This document shows, piece after piece, positions 61,236 through 64,000 of a stretch of DNA of 64,000 nt. This DNA is from Cyathus striatus (taxonomy: Eukaryota; Basidiomycota; Agaricomycetes; Agaricales; Nidulariaceae). The stretch lies in contig JAOVFP010000003.1 in the NCBI GenBank assembly GCA_025738555.1, positions 1,674,001-1,738,000 on the forward strand, written 5' to 3'. Both the position numbers and the translations under genes were made by a program. The notes under the pieces were generated by a model. That model searched no databases and had not been told where the DNA came from. It was given only the letters and a program-made list of their open reading frames with translations. Positions within the stretch are counted from its first letter, which is position 1; every line of letters starts with the position of its first letter.

Positions 61236-62209
61236 CATTTACTAAAATAATTTTTTCCTATACTATTAGTAAGAAAACATGATCTAATTGCTTGGTACTG
61301 ATGCGCCGAATTTGTGATTTGTATTTAAATAGTACTAATATATTATGTAATACTCAAATAATCATCGCAAACCACAGGCTTTAAGTTCAAGGGAGAGAAA
61401 ACACAGATAATGTATAAACTAGTATAAAGGTAGGAAACTATAGATTAAATATTCTTTCTAATACGAAATTACTCGGTTCAAGTACTGTTCAGATTCGTTT
61501 CTATTCCAATTTATTACACTCCTAGAGTGGAAGAAGCCTAGGATTTCTCCTGGGATTGCTTACTTTTCCTCCTTATTCCTGTCCTCCTTATATATCTTCT
61601 ACAAATAAAACTGTACAGTACCTATATATGGAAAGGAACTACTCTAGACTATTCTATATGACGACATAATGTTGTTTCCAACATATTGACCATGCAGGAG
61701 CAACAATACATGTGGAATTCCATGTGGTAGATCAAACAGCGGGATAATTTCGGAGTACAAGTACGAAGTCACATGACGTGTTCCGGGCTATGCGTAACCG
61801 CAGTAACCGGTTCGGAGATAACGGTTATAACGCCTCGCGTTTGATCACGTGACAGGAACGCGTGTAACGCGTTCCCTTAGGTTTAATCAAGTACTGGGTG
61901 CTTGTACATAGTCTTTTGGACTCTAGTAATTAGATAGTACACATCTTGTATTATTCCTTTAGTATATATCAAATAGATATTTCTGCTGGCAGTGCAGGAC
62001 TCAACCCCAGCTCTCAGATGTCCCATTCCCTTAGTAATGTATTCAAAATAGAACACTTTGATTGGCAACTCGGGACTCGCCCCAACCCTTGTACTCATGA
62101 TGTGCATTACTAATACTGAGTTCTAATATTATATGACAAATAAAGAGATTTAACCATTAAATAGTTTTAAGGCGTATCAGTACAAAGTACAGCTAAAAAT
62201 CAGGTGAAC
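61236..62209. other. Non-coding part of the KDZ element interior
   Basis: It contains a CpG-rich block at 61740-61880 (CGCGTTTGATCACGTGAC) and, at about 62000-62100, two tRNA T-arm-like segments (GCAGGACTCAACCCCAGC; CGGGACTCGCCCCAACCC). The second is followed by TTGTACTCATGA, shared with the tRNA-like sequence at 44648-44721. No gene is seen. Confidence 0.4.
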
Positions 62210-62857
62210 TCACTCCTGGCTGCCGACTTTTTGCCGTTCGCAAAATCCATCCAAATTTGACCTCAATAACTTTAAATATTGACTGAACATTTTGGCTGTC
62301 GCAAAATGTTCACTATTGGCTAGTGCAAAATTGTAGACAAATATTACATTTTGTACATATCTTGTATGAATACAAATCATTCTTTTTGTTCTAATTTTAG
62401 CTTCATCAAAATAAGTGTCAAATGTAATGTTGTGAACGTGTTTTGACCTCACGCAAAATTTATTGTTTTGCATGACTGCAAAACCCATGCAAAATGAATC
62501 ATTTTGCTTTTTCTCCCAAAATAACAGGTTTACCAGTTGTGTTATTTTAAGAGAAAAAGCAAAATGATTCATTTTGCACGGGTTTTGCAGTCATGCAAAA
62601 CAATAAATTTTGCGTGAGGTCAAAACACGTTCACAACATTACATTTGACACTTATTTTGATGAAGCTAAAATTAGAACAAAAAGAATGATTTGTATTCAT
62701 ACAAGATATGTACAAAATGTAATATTTGTCTACAATTTTGCACTAGCCAATAGTGAACATTTTGCGACAGCCAAAATGTTCAGTCAATATTTAAAGTTAT
62801 TGAGGTCAAATTTGGATGGATTTTGCGAACGGCAAAAAAGTCGGCAGCCAGGAGTGA
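62210..62857. mobile_element. Near-perfect palindromic foldback MITE
   Basis: Arms of about 310 bp (62210-62525 and 62541-62857, outer end TCACTCCTGGCTGCCGAC) are almost identical in inverse, separated by about 14 bases (GGTTTACCAGTTG). The same 117-120-aa frame appears on both strands because of the symmetry. It lies within the KDZ element and must be a recent insertion or recently homogenised. A transcript would form a long hairpin RNA. Confidence 0.85.
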
Positions 62858-62892
62858 CTACAGGTAAAGTCCTGTTAGATATTCTGAGTTGC

Positions 62893-62990
62893 ACAGCTTC
62901 TTTGACAGCTGTCACTTGTCACCTGTCATACTTGACAGTTCTGTGATTGACAGATATGTGATTGACAGATTGACAGCTGTCAGTTACCTT
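62893..62990. repeat. TGACAG/CTGTCA word cluster
   Basis: About ten TGACAG or CTGTCA words occur in 100 bp (GACAGCTGTCACTTGTCACC and following). Function is unknown; it lies between the palindromic MITE and the right subterminal array. Confidence 0.5.
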
Positions 62991-63084
62991 AGTTACATGG
63001 ACCTTGGTTGGGAATTTGGTAGATACACTCAGTATATAAACACTCTGTAACTTGATAGTTGTTAACAAGTTTCCTCCCCATTTT

Positions 63085-63108
63085 GTGTCTGTGTCTGTGT
63101 CTGTGTCT
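63085..63108 (+). repeat. (GTGTCT)4 microsatellite
   Basis: Four 6-bp GTGTCT units in a row, inside the KDZ element. Confidence 0.7.
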
Positions 63109-63189
63109 GAGTTCTTGCACCTTTACCACCTTCTCTTTGCTCCATTATCTCACCCTATTCTCTCATTCACTCCTCTCTATTCTTGTTAC

Positions 63190-63430
63190 TTCTCACAAGT
63201 CCAGTATTCTACCTGAAGTCCAGTGGCTGAAATCAGTGATTTCCAGGTGATTTCCAGTAGTCTACCTGAAGTCCAGGACTCTACCTGGACTTTACCTGGA
63301 CTTTACCTGGACTACAGATGGACTCACCTGCACTCTACACAAGGAAAAAATATTCCTAGAGTTCAGGTAGAGTCCATGTGAAGTCCAGGTGAAGTCCAGG
63401 TGAAGTCCAGGTAGAGTCTACCTGATTCCA
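63190..63430. repeat. Right subterminal array of the KDZ element
   Basis: CTACCTGGACT and AGTCCAGGTAG/AAGTCCAGGTG modules of 11 bp occur on both sides of a short ACAAGGAAAAAATATTCC spacer, followed by the terminal GATTCCATGGAGGAATGC. It mirrors the left array and the array at 296-880. Confidence 0.75.
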
Positions 63431-63458
63431 TGGAGGAATGCGATGACCTCCACATTTC

Positions 63459-64000
63459 GCCCACACCCCCACCTGTCACCTCTTGCAACCTGGAAATTGT
63501 CACCAATCTTGTCACTAATTTATTTCTTGAGATGTATAGATTTTATTATATTTTTTATATTAATCGAAAAACATGTTCGTTGAGTGTGCTACAGCACAGA
63601 AAGTGTATAGTATACACTAAACATACCTATATTAGAATTTATTTTCTGCATCTATTGCAAGATCCTATAATAGTTGCACAATATTGAGGCTTCCTTGAAA
63701 TATGTACTTAATATTTAGAGGACCTTGCAATCAATTGTATCACACTCATATTTCACCTAAGGCCTTTGGTGCCAGTCAGCTTCTTACAATGGCTTGTAAG
63801 CACATTATAAAGTCTTTGCTACAGTCTTAAAATCATCTCACAATTTATTTTTGTAAGAATAAAGGCTTAAGGTGATACAATGTAAATTCAACTTTCGTGA
63901 CACAGAACACCCAAGGCAGTGAATATGTTGACGAGCCAGAGGAGAACACCGAGTTCTAGTCTTCGCAGTAGGAGGCCACACCAAAGGCAGCGATACAACA
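63459..64000. other. Right window edge, nothing recognised
   Basis: AT-rich sequence with one 85-aa frame of no recognised family that starts inside the KDZ terminus; I do not call it a gene. Confidence 0.4.

Larger units (their letters stand above)
55025..63449 (-). mobile_element. 8.4-kb KDZ-superfamily transposon
   Basis: The left end CAGTATATCGCACTCCTCCA matches in inverse the right end (GGAGGAATGCGATGACCT), allowing a small deletion at the right tip. The 9-bp flank CCACATTTC is exact at 55016-55024 and 63450-63458 (8-bp duplications are known for Zisupton-type elements; the ninth base may be chance). Both subterminal regions carry AGTCCAGGTAG / CTACCTGGACT arrays (55040-55600, 63190-63430). 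A CxC5/CxC6 transposase-type gene on the minus strand fills 55728-59246. The right half holds hairpin and minisatellite arrays and a nested foldback MITE. A related end lies at 296-907. Confidence 0.75.

Noticed and set aside
62210..62946. Two nearly identical 117-120-aa frames on opposite strands
   Set aside because: They are the two arms of one palindrome; the sequence shows no protein family and the symmetry explains both.

Overview
The window looks like a transposon-saturated stretch of a basidiomycete genome, most likely an agaricomycete. The reasons are short GT-AG introns of about 45-150 bp, a NACHT-WD40 NLR-type protein with nearly identical WD repeats, a KDZ-superfamily transposase gene with CxC5/CxC6 cysteine clusters, a RecQ-like helicase fragment and hAT and pogo remnants of basidiomycete type. 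Base composition is AT-rich. No bacterial features (operons, Shine-Dalgarno sites) apply. The species cannot be named from this sequence.

Only two protein genes look intact. One (13318-15535, +, nine exons, about 563 aa) ends in a double-stranded-RNA-binding domain. The other (34006-38449, +, four exons, about 1396 aa) is a NACHT ATPase with 16 WD40 units. A RecQ-like helicase fragment (38508-39265, -) lies tail-to-tail with it. A decayed ordinary gene or genes probably occupies 48.4-53.6 kb.

Nearly everything else is mobile or repetitive. Six copies (A 3842-8810, F 4515-6088, B 16694-19830, C 27100-32314, D 39439-43928, E 45981-47602) belong to one Helitron-like family. Its members share a conserved 5' end, a 3' hairpin and an asymmetric inverted repeat (CCCACTACCT near the 5' end, AGGTAGTGGG at the 3' end), and they insert between A and T without target duplication. 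Copy E carries a Pif1/Helitron helicase C-terminal fragment. A MULE-like family (6113-7607 and 20673-27079) has long inverted repeats and 9-bp duplications, and a complete-ended hAT element (20950-24759) sits inside the second copy. An 8.4-kb KDZ element (55025-63449) has terminal repeats and a 9-bp duplication. It contains the transposase-type gene, subterminal AGTCCAGGTAG arrays at both ends, an alternating hairpin array and a large GC-rich minisatellite. The right end of a second KDZ copy lies at 296-907.

Insertions are deeply nested, so relative ages can be read: foldback array, then A, then F, then a pogo remnant; hAT pseudogene, then a TA-flanked MITE; MULE-like element, then hAT; D, then a foldback element and a solo LTR. 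Stop codons in the dead transposases are often TGA, consistent with loss of CpG (CGA to TGA). Most long open frames in the tandem arrays and palindromes are artefacts of repetition.
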